This document shows, piece by piece, positions 1 to 6,822 of a stretch of DNA of 8,325 nucleotides (within the stretch, counting starts at the first letter, position 1; every line of letters starts with the position of its first letter). The stretch is from Ruminococcus flavefaciens. GTDB lineage: Bacteria; Bacillota; Clostridia; Oscillospirales; Ruminococcaceae. The stretch lies in assembly GCA_004554385.1 (NCBI GenBank), contig SFMO01000119.1, positions 1 through 8,325 on the forward strand. The letters run 5' to 3'. A program made the translations under genes and the position numbers. The notes under the pieces were generated by a model. It worked only from the letters and a program-made list of their open reading frames with translations, was not told the DNA's origin and did no database searches.

Positions 1-8
1 AGCTGCAT

Positions 9-50
9 AAAGCAACAAAGCGACCAAGCTTTGTCGCTTTGTCGCTTTGC
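9..50. repeat. 8-bp tandem repeat forming a long hairpin
   Basis: GCTTTGTC is repeated in tandem from 28 (two full copies plus GCTTTG, to 49). The copies pair with upstream AAAGC/ACAAAGCGAC sequence: 15-24 pairs perfectly with 33-42 around an 8-nt loop, and the stem extends to 9-48 with one mismatch that becomes a G-U pair in minus-strand RNA. Neither strand has a clear T-tract directly after it, so it is not a typical terminator. It may be an interspersed intergenic repeat; that is an inference. Confidence 0.6.
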
Positions 51-88
51 ATAAATTTTCTTTTAAATCTTTGTCTAACTTTTTGGGG

Positions 89-121
89 TCAGTTCAAAAA
101 GTATGGCGTTTTTTTATTCAT
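89..121 (-). CDS. 10-codon ORF, possible leader peptide
   Basis: ATG at 121 is preceded by AGAGGAAG with a 6-nt gap and reads MNKKTPYFLN before a TGA at 89-91. It lies about 60 nt downstream of the start site predicted from the promoter at 188-216. It could be a regulatory leader peptide for a gene past the left edge, or the broken start of a decayed gene. A second, weakly supported minus-strand ATG at about 50 opens a frame that stays open to base 1. No family is recognised. The well-placed Shine-Dalgarno and promoter are the only evidence that it is translated. Confidence 0.35.
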   Translation of the reverse strand: MNKKTPYFLN

Positions 122-135
122 ATAAAACTTCCTCT

Positions 136-149
136 TTAATTGCAATTAA
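136..149. promoter_or_regulatory. 14-bp perfect palindrome, candidate operator
   Basis: TTAATTGCAATTAA is its own reverse complement. It sits in the predicted leader just upstream of the Shine-Dalgarno of the 10-codon ORF. A second palindrome, CGATATATCG (173-182), overlaps the predicted start site. Placement is operator-like; no regulator is identified and AT-rich palindromes can arise by chance. Confidence 0.35.
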
Positions 150-187
150 TAGTCATTTGCCACGGAATTGACCGATATATCGAATAT

Positions 188-216
188 ATAATATCATACA
201 AAAACGTAAATGTCAA
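188..216 (-). promoter_or_regulatory. sigma-A promoter for a gene off the left edge
   Basis: On the minus strand, TTGACA (216-211) is followed by a 17-bp spacer and TATTAT (193-188). It starts just 8 bp beyond the xylanase terminator, pointing away from it, as expected for the next transcription unit. The predicted start is near 181. Confidence 0.7.
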
Positions 217-223
217 TATATTC

Positions 224-258
224 AAAAAAAGGCTGCACGGACTCGCCGTGCAGCCTTT
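224..258 (-). terminator. intrinsic terminator of the xylanase gene
   Basis: A perfect 13-bp stem (228-240 with 246-258), closing on a 5-nt loop, is followed on the minus strand by a run of seven T. It lies about 90 bp after the xylanase stop codon. Confidence 0.93.
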
Positions 259-348
259 ATAAACTATATCATGTAAAGCTCAGCAATACTGATGTATCTT
301 ATTTAATGTCTGCTCAACAACCGCCTTACAGCGGTTATTGCGGATACA

Positions 349-2433
349 TTATTTATCAAGAGCAGCGCGCTTCTTGAGGAGATACTCCTGAATTGCAAGT
401 GCATCATCGTTTGTAACGCCCTTGCTTGTGCCTGCAATATCAGCATTTGCTCTGCCCTGAACTGTAAGGCAGTGCTCATCTGAACCGCCGACATCGTACT
501 TATTGGGGTTAGCAAGAGCCTGCATTATGATAACAACGTCGCCCATGTCGATACCCTTATCGTTGTTGGAGTCACCAACAATAGTTGGCTTTAACTCACC
601 TGTTACTATAGTAGTTGTTGTTGTGCCCTCAGGTGTTGATACAGTTGAAGTTGTTGTAGCTGAAGTAGTTGTTTCGGAAGAAGTAGTAGTTACAGATGTT
701 GTAGTAGTTGTAGTTACCTTGCTGCCGCTGCCTGCAATAGTAGTTCTTACAGGGTCAGAAGCAGTCTTGCCCTCTACGATAGACTTGAATGCTGGCTTAG
801 CCATGAAGTCCTTGTCGAAGATAAGCGGATTCTGTGAAGCTCTCCAGCTCTTTGTATCTGTAACGCCCCAGAAGATAACTGCTGAGATCTTGTCAGCATA
901 CTTCTCATAGATGTCGAAGAGTCCCTTGTAGTACTTAGCCTGAATATCGAAGTACTTGTCGCCTGAGTTCTCCTGAACTGTAGCATCAAGCTCTGTGATC
1001 TGAACGTCGAGACCGAGAGCTGAATATTTCTTTACAGCGTTCTCGTACATATTGAGTGACGGGAATGCAGCGTCAAGGCTCTGTCTTACATCAAGGTGAG
1101 ACTGCATACCGATACCGTCGATATTGCCTGCCTTCTTGAGTCTCTCAGCCATCTCACATACAGCATTGAGCTTTCCGTCCATATACTCGTTGAAGTCGTT
1201 GTAGTAGAGCTTGCAGCCCTCAGGAGCATACTTTCTTGCATACTCAAAAGCGTAGTCGATGAATGAGTTGTCGCCGAATACAGCAACCCAGTCAGAAGCT
1301 GCATAGTTATTGGACTGTCCGCAGTGACCTGCCTGACGTGGCTTACCGTCATCTGTCCATGCCTCGTTTACAACGTCGCAGGCATAGAAGTCAACATCAG
1401 GATAGAGCTCTGTAAGTGTTGTGAAGTAACTCTTGATGTAGTTTTCCATACGCTTCTTCATCTTGTCGGGAGAAACGTAATCCTTCTTCTCATCGAAGTC
1501 CTCCTTGAAGAACCACTCAGGAGTCTGGCTGTGCCATACGAGAGTGTGAACTCTTACAGGGATACCGTATTTTCTTGCATAGTTGAGAACAGGCTTAGCC
1601 TGTGAGAAGCTGATCTGAGGAGTTTCGTCGTCGCCTGTCTCCTCAAGGTATTTCAGTGTAGCTTCCTTGTTGAGAACATAGTCAGGCTTCATCTGGTTGC
1701 CGACTGTGATGCTCTCGCCGAAGTGCTTCTGAACGAGATCCATGAAAGGCTTTGAAGCAAGATCATCGGGAGTAAGTGCTGTACCCACCTTGAACTTGTC
1801 CTTATATATCTCGCTGAGTGAAGGAAGATCGCTTTCAATATCTACAGAAGGAGCTTCAACTATCTTGAAATCATCAATATAAAGATCGTCGGAGCCGCCC
1901 TCAAAGTAAACGTAAACGCCCTCCATACCGTCGCTGTAGCTTACAGGAACATTCTTGATGCTCTGCCAGTCGCTGCCGTTGAGGTTCTGAGCGAGGTTTG
2001 AGTATGATGTCTGACCATCGATAGTGTACTGGAAGCTGAACATAGCTCCTGTGTAGTACTTGCCCTTTACGGAAGCACTGATGTAGTACTGTGTGTTGGG
2101 CTCGAGAACGCCGTCAAGACGGAAAGCAGGTCCGTTCCAGCTTTCACTTCTTCCGCTTGCGCAGAGAGAGCTTGAACCGCTCTTCTTCTCGTCTGTAGCA
2201 ATAGAAAGCTTGGTAGTGTCATCTCCGCCTCTGTTTGACCAGTACTTGAGATCGTCTTCACTCTCAAAGCCAAACTCATAAACTACTTTGCCCTCTTTTG
2301 CATCTGCTGTTTTTACGCCTGTGAGCTGAACATCCGCAGGAACTGCCGCATGAACAGCTGAAGCTGCGGCTGTAAGCGTCATAGCTGCACCCATAACGCC
2401 TGCCATCAGCTTTCTGATGTTTTTTCCTCTCAT
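349..2433 (-). CDS. secreted dockerin-bearing GH10 endo-1,4-beta-xylanase with CBM22
   Basis: A 694-aa secreted endo-beta-1,4-xylanase that cleaves the xylan backbone with retention of configuration, probably attached to a cellulosome. The start is ATG 2433: GGAGG lies 8 nt upstream, whereas the in-frame TTG five codons earlier lies inside that site. A signal peptide (MRGKNIRKLMAGVMG, Ala-rich core) should be cleaved near residue 29-30 (AVHA). Residues about 45-193 match CBM22 (SGR, WNGP, YFE, YIDDF). GH10 covers about 200-557: WHSQTPEW, acid/base Glu357 in DVVNEAW, nucleophile Glu481 in ITELDA, and FWGVTD. A Thr/Ser linker (about 569-610) leads to a dockerin (about 614-685) with repeats GDSNNDKGIDMGD and GVTNDDALAIQEYL. 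The gene is monocistronic, with its own promoter and terminator. Domain calls rest on visible motifs; attachment to a cellulosome is inferred from the dockerin, since no cohesin is in view. Confidence 0.96.
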   Translation of the reverse strand: MRGKNIRKLMAGVMGAAMTLTAAASAVHAAVPADVQLTGVKTADAKEGKVVYEFGFESEDDLKYWSNRGGDDTTKLSIATDEKKSGSSSLCASGRSESWNGPAFRLDGVLEPNTQYYISASVKGKYYTGAMFSFQYTIDGQTSYSNLAQNLNGSDWQSIKNVPVSYSDGMEGVYVYFEGGSDDLYIDDFKIVEAPSVDIESDLPSLSEIYKDKFKVGTALTPDDLASKPFMDLVQKHFGESITVGNQMKPDYVLNKEATLKYLEETGDDETPQISFSQAKPVLNYARKYGIPVRVHTLVWHSQTPEWFFKEDFDEKKDYVSPDKMKKRMENYIKSYFTTLTELYPDVDFYACDVVNEAWTDDGKPRQAGHCGQSNNYAASDWVAVFGDNSFIDYAFEYARKYAPEGCKLYYNDFNEYMDGKLNAVCEMAERLKKAGNIDGIGMQSHLDVRQSLDAAFPSLNMYENAVKKYSALGLDVQITELDATVQENSGDKYFDIQAKYYKGLFDIYEKYADKISAVIFWGVTDTKSWRASQNPLIFDKDFMAKPAFKSIVEGKTASDPVRTTIAGSGSKVTTTTTTSVTTTSSETTTSATTTSTVSTPEGTTTTTIVTGELKPTIVGDSNNDKGIDMGDVVIIMQALANPNKYDVGGSDEHCLTVQGRANADIAGTSKGVTNDDALAIQEYLLKKRAALDK
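610..714 (-). repeat. Thr-rich linker coding repeat
   Basis: Low-complexity stretch inside the xylanase gene encoding runs of Thr broken by Ser, Val, Ala, Glu and Pro. It joins the catalytic domain to the dockerin. Such linkers are flexible and usually O-glycosylated in cellulosomal enzymes (family knowledge). The repetitive DNA is prone to slippage, so linker length may vary between strains. Confidence 0.85.
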
Positions 2434-2468
2434 TGTTAATTCCTCCAAAAATGAATTTTTGTGTTTTT

Positions 2469-2497
2469 ATTGTAGCACGTTTGTGCAGATATGTCAA
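2469..2497 (-). promoter_or_regulatory. sigma-A promoter of the xylanase gene
   Basis: On the minus strand, TTGACA (2497-2492), a 17-bp spacer and TACAAT (2474-2469). The predicted start near 2462 gives a leader of about 28 nt to ATG 2433. Confidence 0.85.
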
Positions 2498-2773
2498 TGA
2501 TTCAGCGGTATAATCAGCAATAATTGGCATGATTACATATAATAAAATCAAAAATGGTCAGCTGTAAAGCTGCTTCGCTGTTTTTCCGTACTTTGCGCCT
2601 GTGCAAAGTAAATGGATATCCTGCGTCAAAATGCACACAATTTCACGTAATAGCGCTCGGTTTTTCTACCGCAAAAAGCTGAAATAAAACACGAGAAACA
2701 GAGAGAAAGAGAGCATAAGCGAGAGATTTCAAGAGATAACAGGGTATATATTAAAAAAATCTCCGAAAAAGCC
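2498..2773. other. divergent intergenic region, xylanase / rplM
   Basis: No credible gene lies between the two divergent promoters. Contents: TGATT-N9-AATCA (2498-2516) abutting the xylanase -35, a possible operator; an 8-bp hairpin TACTTTGC/GCAAAGTA (2589-2610) with a 6-nt loop; a purine-rich tract (about 2689-2740, GAGA-type); and A-tracts (2753-2759, 2766-2770) just upstream of the rplM -35, as in UP elements of ribosomal promoters. Confidence 0.5.
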
Positions 2774-2802
2774 TTGACATATCGCAGAGTATAGTGTATA
2801 AT
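2774..2802 (+). promoter_or_regulatory. consensus sigma-A promoter of rplM-rpsI
   Basis: TTGACA (2774-2779), a 17-bp spacer and TATAAT (2797-2802): both hexamers match consensus exactly. A-tracts directly upstream may act as an UP element. The predicted start is near 2809, giving a leader of about 128 nt. Confidence 0.92.
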
Positions 2803-2835
2803 AATTCTTGCACTGCGGAGGAACAGGCGTTTTTT

Positions 2836-2893
2836 CGGGAAGCAAGAGGCAGGTCCTCGGCGCTTCTTTGGGAGGCTCTGCCTCTTGTTTCCG
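2836..2893 (+). promoter_or_regulatory. rplM leader hairpin, candidate L13 autoregulatory site
   Basis: In the untranslated leader, 2838-2852 pairs with 2878-2892 (15 bp, one G-U). Inside the loop, CCTC (2855-2858) pairs with GAGG (2872-2875), making a two-tier hairpin. No T-tract follows, so it is not a terminator. Many Firmicutes have an L13-binding leader ahead of rplM, and this element is in the right place. Whether it matches that known family cannot be judged here; feedback control by L13 is an inference. Confidence 0.55.
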
Positions 2894-2936
2894 AATTCGC
2901 TTTCCTTCCGAAATTTTATTACAGGAGGAAACATTT

Positions 2937-3365
2937 ATGTCAACTACACTGGCAAAACCCGCTGAAGTAAGCCGTACTTGGTATATCCTCGACGCTGAGG
3001 GACAGCCTCTCGGTCGTGTTGCTGCTAAGGCTGCTCACATTCTCAGAGGCAAGCACAAGCCCACTTTCACTCCCAACGTTGATTGCGGAGATCACGTAAT
3101 CGTTATCAACTGCGCTAAGGCTGTTCTCACAGGAAGAAAGCTCGAGCAGAAGAAGTACTACTGGCACACAGGCTGGATCGGCGGACTCAAGTCCATCTCT
3201 TATAAGGACATGATGGCTGAGCAGGCTGACAGAGCTATGATGATCGCTGTTAACGGCATGCTCCCTAACAACAGCCTCGGCAGAGCTCAGCTCAAGAGAC
3301 TCAGAACCTACAAGGACGCTAACCACAAGCAGGAGGCTCAGAAGCCTGTTGCTTACGAGCTTTAA
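2937..3365 (+). CDS. rplM: 50S ribosomal protein L13
   Basis: 142 aa, the usual length. L13 is an early-assembling protein of the large ribosomal subunit that binds 23S rRNA. Recognisable stretches are RTWYILDAEGQPLGRVA near the N-terminus, RGKHKPTFTPNVDCGD (about 37-52), YYWHTGWIGG (about 74-83) and the signature VNGMLPNNSLGRAQLKRL (about 105-122). ATG 2937 is chosen because AGGAGG lies about 8 nt upstream and the family N-terminus starts here; the frame is open upstream only through the leader hairpin. It is co-transcribed with rpsI, 17 nt downstream, the order conserved across bacteria. Confidence 0.98.
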   Translation: MSTTLAKPAEVSRTWYILDAEGQPLGRVAAKAAHILRGKHKPTFTPNVDCGDHVIVINCAKAVLTGRKLEQKKYYWHTGWIGGLKSISYKDMMAEQADRAMMIAVNGMLPNNSLGRAQLKRLRTYKDANHKQEAQKPVAYEL

Positions 3366-3382
3366 TCAGGAGGTGCTTTTAA

Positions 3383-3784
3383 ATGTACGAATCAAAGGTT
3401 AAATACTACTACGGAACAGGTAGAAGAAAGCACTCCGTAGCAAGAGTAAGAATCTACCCAGGTTCAGGTAATGTTACTATCAACGGCAGAGGCATCGACG
3501 ATTACTTCGGTCTTGAGACTCTCAAGCTCATCGTTCGTCAGCCACTGGCTCTCACAGACAATGTTGAGAAGTTCGATATCATCTGCACTGTTGCAGGCGG
3601 CGGCGTTACAGGTCAGGCTGGCGCTATCAGACACGGTCTTTCAAGAGCTCTTCTCGAATTCGATCCCGAGCTTCGTCCAACCCTCAAGAAGGCTGGATTC
3701 CTCACTCGTGACCCAAGAATGAAGGAGAGAAAGAAGTACGGTCTCAAGGCTGCTCGTCGCGCTCCTCAGTTCTCAAAGCGTTAA
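3383..3784 (+). CDS. rpsI: 30S ribosomal protein S9
   Basis: 133 aa, full length. S9 belongs to the small-subunit head, and its C-terminal tail reaches the P-site tRNA. Visible hallmarks are YYGTGRRKHSVARVR (about 9-23), GGGVTGQAGAIRHGLSRAL (about 72-90), DPRMKERKKYGLKAARRAPQ and the conserved end FSKR. AGGAGGT lies directly upstream of ATG 3383, within the 17-nt gap after rplM. The operon ends at the terminator 3876-3908, after which the mobile element begins. The intact FSKR end shows that any insertion here left the protein unaltered. Confidence 0.98.
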   Translation: MYESKVKYYYGTGRRKHSVARVRIYPGSGNVTINGRGIDDYFGLETLKLIVRQPLALTDNVEKFDIICTVAGGGVTGQAGAIRHGLSRALLEFDPELRPTLKKAGFLTRDPRMKERKKYGLKAARRAPQFSKR

Positions 3785-3875
3785 GTCCAACTTTACGCAA
3801 ACGCCGTATTTTCGGCACTTTCAGACCTTGCAAATGTATTCTGGTACTTGTTTGGTCTTTATCAAAAAGTTTTTT

Positions 3876-3908
3876 AAATCCGTCTCGTTATTCGGGACGG
3901 ATTTTTTT
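3876..3908 (+). terminator. intrinsic terminator of rplM-rpsI
   Basis: Arms AAATCCGTCTCG (3876-3887) and CGGGACGGATTT (3893-3904) make a 12-bp stem with one G-U pair and a 5-nt loop, running into seven T (3902-3908). It is directional for the plus strand. About 90 bp separate it from the rpsI stop, and that gap holds only a small GCCG/CGGC hairpin (3803-3816). Confidence 0.92.
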
Positions 3909-3932
3909 ATGCTTGAATGACGATTCAAGCAT
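3909..3932. other. 9-bp palindrome at the chromosome/element junction, candidate att region
   Basis: ATGCTTGAA (3909-3917) and TTCAAGCAT (3924-3932) are perfect inverted arms around a 6-nt centre. This fits the core-site geometry bound by tyrosine recombinases. It lies directly after the rpsI terminator and overlaps the integrase stop codon (3925-3927). Core attachment sites often sit next to int, so the junction is plausibly here or in the rpsI tail. The second copy would be past the right window edge, so this is unproven. It has no T-tract on the minus strand and so is not a clear int terminator. Confidence 0.35.
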
Positions 3933-5064
3933 TAAGTTTAAGCGTTACAAGATCAGCAACCTTAGCCTTTGTGCTTTTTAAAACATCAGCATAAATATTT
4001 GCTGTAACACCTATATCGCAATGTCCGAGATGTTCTGATACGATTTTCAGGTCAACACCGTTGTTCAATAAAAGCGTAGCGTTGCAATGCCTGAGTTGGT
4101 GCAGAGTGAGATTTTCAAACTCTGTCCCCTTAGTGAAGCGTTTCAGAGAGTGGTACACAGAATTTCTGTCACGGTAGTTGCCAAGTGCCGATGTGAATAC
4201 CATTTCGGGGTGAGCAAACTTCTTTCCGAGTGCTTCCGACATCTTGTCTATGTAGGATTTCTGCTCCCTGAAAATAGAAGCAAGGACTTCGCTCATACCG
4301 ATCACTCTGCGGCTGCTCTCCGTTTTCGGTGAACCGAGGGTGTGCTTACCGCCTACGTCCGTGAGATTGTGGTTGATCGTGATCGTCATTTCGTCAAAGT
4401 CAATATCTTCCCACATAAGTCCTAAGCATTCACCCGAACGCATTCCTGTGTAAAGGAGAACCTTGATGATTCTCTTGAAGTCCTCGTCCCACGGCTTATT
4501 ATCAAGAAGCTCCATAAAACGCTTGATTTCGTTCTCATCAAGGGACATTTTCTTCTTTTCCTGACGGTTCTTCGGAAGAATAACATTGTGACAAGGCGAT
4601 TCACGGATATATCCCTGCTCAACTCCTCTGCGGAAGATACTCTGTATCACCACATATATTTTGCGAACCGACTGAGGTTTCAGTTTGAACGTTTTCATCA
4701 CGCTTGTCAGCTTCGGAGTTGTGATCTCTTTTAGCTTCATATTACCGATAAGAGGTTTGATATGCTTCTCATACTGACCTTTATAGGTGTATGCCGTGCT
4801 TGGTTTCAGCTCGACAGATGCGAAATTCTCAAAGTACCAGTCAGCAAGCTCAGAGAAACGCATATTCTCATTGAGTTCCGTATAATCCTTGCAGCGGTTC
4901 TCAAAGTCGTAGGCGAACTGCTGAGCAAGTTTCTCCGCTTTCTTAGGTGTTACGCCCTGCGGAGGCTTGAAGGTTGTAGACTTGATGATCTGCTTGTGTT
5001 CTGTATCATAACCGAGGGATACCTTTATTCTGAAAGTATCGCCCCGCTTTGTAATGGTAGCCAT
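3925..5064 (-). CDS. int: site-specific tyrosine-recombinase integrase
   Basis: 379 aa, full length for Tn916/phage-type integrases. It cuts and rejoins att sites through a phosphotyrosine intermediate to insert or excise the element. An N-terminal arm-binding-like domain spans about 1-60 (AP2-like, Lys-rich), a SAM-like core-binding domain about 68-165, and the catalytic domain about 175-370. All catalytic residues are visible: Arg209 (TGMRSGE), Lys247 (SPKTESSRR), His322 and Arg325 (HQLRH), His348 (LGHCD) and Tyr358 (NIYAD). ATG 5064 has AAAGGA upstream. It has its own promoter and is the last gene of the element next to rpsI, the usual place for int beside att. Predicted active. Confidence 0.95.
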   Translation of the reverse strand: MATITKRGDTFRIKVSLGYDTEHKQIIKSTTFKPPQGVTPKKAEKLAQQFAYDFENRCKDYTELNENMRFSELADWYFENFASVELKPSTAYTYKGQYEKHIKPLIGNMKLKEITTPKLTSVMKTFKLKPQSVRKIYVVIQSIFRRGVEQGYIRESPCHNVILPKNRQEKKKMSLDENEIKRFMELLDNKPWDEDFKRIIKVLLYTGMRSGECLGLMWEDIDFDEMTITINHNLTDVGGKHTLGSPKTESSRRVIGMSEVLASIFREQKSYIDKMSEALGKKFAHPEMVFTSALGNYRDRNSVYHSLKRFTKGTEFENLTLHQLRHCNATLLLNNGVDLKIVSEHLGHCDIGVTANIYADVLKSTKAKVADLVTLKLNA

Positions 5065-5082
5065 AAATGATTCCTTTCTATC

Positions 5083-5194
5083 ACATAGATTTTATGGCAT
5101 ACTCCTGTTACTCTAATCATAGCGCGCATTTGGCTGTATGTCAAGTAACTTATCGTATCTTTTTGTCTTTTCGAGAGTATGCCGAAATCTATGT
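5083..5194. repeat. inverted repeat bracketing the int promoter
   Basis: Arm 1 (5083-5104) begins ACATAGATTT and ends GGCATACTC. Arm 2 (5175-5194) is its reverse complement apart from the junction between the two blocks (3 nt against 1 nt). That gives 19 matching positions in two blocks. The int promoter (5116-5144) lies between the arms. Likely roles are paired binding sites for the HTH/excisionase protein or Int arm sites, or an operator loop. The role is inferred; the repeat is directly visible. Confidence 0.8.
5116..5144 (-). promoter_or_regulatory. sigma-A promoter of int
   Basis: On the minus strand, TTGACA (5144-5139), a 17-bp spacer and TATGAT (5121-5116). The predicted start near 5109 gives a leader of about 45 nt that includes arm 1 of the inverted repeat. 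The integrase therefore has its own transcription start, separate from the genes upstream. Confidence 0.85.
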
Positions 5195-5273
5195 CCTTTG
5201 TTCTGTGGTGTTTGTGGATTTTCTGTCTGTTGACGTTAAAACAGCGTAAAATCGCCGTTTACAGCATACAGAC

Positions 5274-5567
5274 TTATCTGTTCGCTGTCTGTCCGTTGAA
5301 GTACGCAAGCAGATCAGCCTTGTTGATAAGCATCTTGCCGTTCACTCCGTCGCCCGTCCTCAGATACGGCAACTTGCCCTGCTTTATCAGCTTGCGGACA
5401 GTATGCTCAGACAGCCCCCTGACCGCTTCGGTACATTCCTTAACGGTCAGCATTTCTACAGCACCTGTGGAAACCTCGGTCACCTGTTCGGAATCATTAG
5501 CTTCGATAAGTTCGCTCAGGATATTCACGAGCTGAGCGATAAGCTCGTTCTTTCTGTTTGTTGTCAT
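5274..5567 (-). CDS. small HTH excisionase-like DNA-binding protein
   Basis: 97 aa from ATG 5567 (MTTNRKNELI), chosen because GGAGG lies 11 nt upstream; an ATG six codons earlier (5585) overlaps that site but cannot be excluded. The N-terminal half is helical and acidic (about 8-30). A MerR/excisionase-type helix-turn-helix follows: LTVKECTEAV (about 40-49), SEHTVRKLIKQGKLPYLR (about 53-70), then a short wing and INKADLLAYF (about 81-90). Proteins of this kind bind and bend att-region DNA and direct excision, or regulate int. It lies 55 nt after the relaxase stop and 209 bp before int, whose promoter region holds a paired repeat it could bind. Excisionase function is inferred from fold and position. 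Confidence 0.8.
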   Translation of the reverse strand: MTTNRKNELIAQLVNILSELIEANDSEQVTEVSTGAVEMLTVKECTEAVRGLSEHTVRKLIKQGKLPYLRTGDGVNGKMLINKADLLAYFNGQTANR

Positions 5568-5585
5568 AGTTGTAAAAACCTCCAT

Positions 5586-5604
5586 AGCAGGTACTTCCCC
5601 TGCT
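5586..5604 (-). promoter_or_regulatory. hairpin at the start of the HTH gene
   Basis: AGCAGG (5586-5591) and CCTGCT (5599-5604) form a 6-bp stem with a 7-nt loop in the short relaxase-HTH gap. In minus-strand RNA it ends one base before the upstream ATG and a few bases before GGAGG, so it could affect ribosome access. TTTTT comes later but not adjacent, so it is at best a weak terminator. Confidence 0.35.
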
Positions 5605-5622
5605 TTCTATCTTGTTTATATG

Positions 5623-6822
5623 TTATTCCAGCACGTTTTTTCTTGTAGTGCTGTTGTACTTGTACTGCTGAAAGTCGGAACTCAGTCCGCAGGCAGAAAT
5701 AAAAGCCTCAGCCTTTTTCAACTTGCGGGATAGCTCGTCCTCACGGCTGATACGCTTTGCTTCCTTTTTCAACTTCTCACGGGTGAAAAGACCCTTTTGC
5801 TCCTCAGCTTTCTTGTAGGCGGAAAGCTCCGAAGAAGCTGCCGCCAACTGTGTTCGCAGAGCGTCACGCTCCTGCACAGCCGTGTCGTGTTCAGCTTTGA
5901 GTTTTTTCGCAGACTTGACCATTGCCACATATTTTTTAGCTGTGTCGCTGAGAGTATCGTAATCCTCTTTGGCGAGGGTGACTTTCTTGCCGAACACAGA
6001 CTCCTTGACCTCAATACTTTCGATCTCGTCCAGCTTGACTTTCTTCTTGGCCGCCTTGTCAAGTTCAGCTTGGGCTTCGTCACGCTCGGAAAGTGCCTGA
6101 GCCTTTTCTTCATTCAGTCGCCTGATCTCGTCCTCATGTTCGCCGTATTCCTCAACGGTGTAGCTGTAACCTCTGGACTTCTTCGGCTCGCTGATCTCAA
6201 TGCCGTGAGCGTTGCAAATATCCCTCAGCACCTCCCACTCACGAAGCCGCCAGCGGTTGTTAGAGTGAGCGTCATTCCCGAACCCCATTTCATCGAGCGC
6301 CCTATTCTTAGCGTTACGGACTTCAAGACCTCTGCTGTAATGTCCAAGAGGGATATAGTCGATGTGCAAATGCGGCGTGGCTTCATCGAGGTGCATCACG
6401 GCATTAAACACATAGAGGTTGGGATTCCTCGCCTGAAAGCCCTCCATATATTCACGCAGGCATTCAACAGTTTTTTCAGCATCGGGCGTTCCTACGGCGG
6501 AGTCGTTTTTCGTGCCGATGTAGACGAGGTGTTCGTAGAAACTTTTCTGCTTGTTCGCACCCTCAATCACGCTCTTGCTGGGTGGACGGTTAAACAGGTG
6601 TTCAAAGTAGTCACCAATTTTGCGGTCATTTCTTTTCTGACGAGCGTTGTATTTCTCTACCGCTTCGTCAAAAAGCTGGTGGTAGGTTTCGCCCAAGTCC
6701 TGCTGAACGAACACGATGTTATCTGGTGTCCTGAGTGGGTCGATATTCTTGGCAGTGAACTCTCGGTTATTATGTGAAAGGCTGCCTTTGCCCTCGCACA
6801 TCGAGATAGATTTTGTATTCAT
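5623..6822 (-). CDS. mobV: MobV-family relaxase (Mob_Pre)
   Basis: 399 aa. It nicks one strand at oriT, stays covalently bound to the 5' end and pilots the strand into the recipient. ATG 6822 is chosen because AAGGAGA lies about 8 nt upstream; the frame is open 29 codons further up but without a comparable site. Motif I is SLSHNNREF (His17), matching the HNxR motif of pMV158 MobM and its catalytic His. Motif III is HLDEATPHLH (144-153), the metal-binding histidine motif. The relaxase domain covers about 1-215. The rest (about 224-260 and 300-370) is Lys/Glu-rich coiled coil, probably for dimerisation, and shorter than in some relatives. It lies upstream of the HTH gene and downstream of the hairpin-rich region that should contain oriT. 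No coupling protein is seen, so transfer would need a helper. Confidence 0.93.
   Translation of the reverse strand: MNTKSISMCEGKGSLSHNNREFTAKNIDPLRTPDNIVFVQQDLGETYHQLFDEAVEKYNARQKRNDRKIGDYFEHLFNRPPSKSVIEGANKQKSFYEHLVYIGTKNDSAVGTPDAEKTVECLREYMEGFQARNPNLYVFNAVMHLDEATPHLHIDYIPLGHYSRGLEVRNAKNRALDEMGFGNDAHSNNRWRLREWEVLRDICNAHGIEISEPKKSRGYSYTVEEYGEHEDEIRRLNEEKAQALSERDEAQAELDKAAKKKVKLDEIESIEVKESVFGKKVTLAKEDYDTLSDTAKKYVAMVKSAKKLKAEHDTAVQERDALRTQLAAASSELSAYKKAEEQKGLFTREKLKKEAKRISREDELSRKLKKAEAFISACGLSSDFQQYKYNSTTRKNVLE

Noticed and set aside
503..910. 135-codon plus-strand frame, Val-rich
   Set aside because: Antisense to the Thr-rich linker and GH10 end of the xylanase; the Val runs are Thr codons read backwards, and there is no ribosome site.
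2434..2448. TTG start five codons upstream of the xylanase ATG
   Set aside because: It falls inside the Shine-Dalgarno of the real start, and the signal peptide begins naturally at MRGKN.
2626..2934. 102-codon minus-strand frame
   Set aside because: Lies across the rplM promoter and leader, has no ribosome site and no family-like features.
2808..2936. In-frame upstream extension of rplM
   Set aside because: It runs through the leader hairpin; L13 proteins begin at the ATG at 2937, which has a strong ribosome site.
5797..6777. 326-codon plus-strand open frame
   Set aside because: Fully antisense to the relaxase, which has clear MobV motifs; codon bias of the relaxase keeps this frame open.
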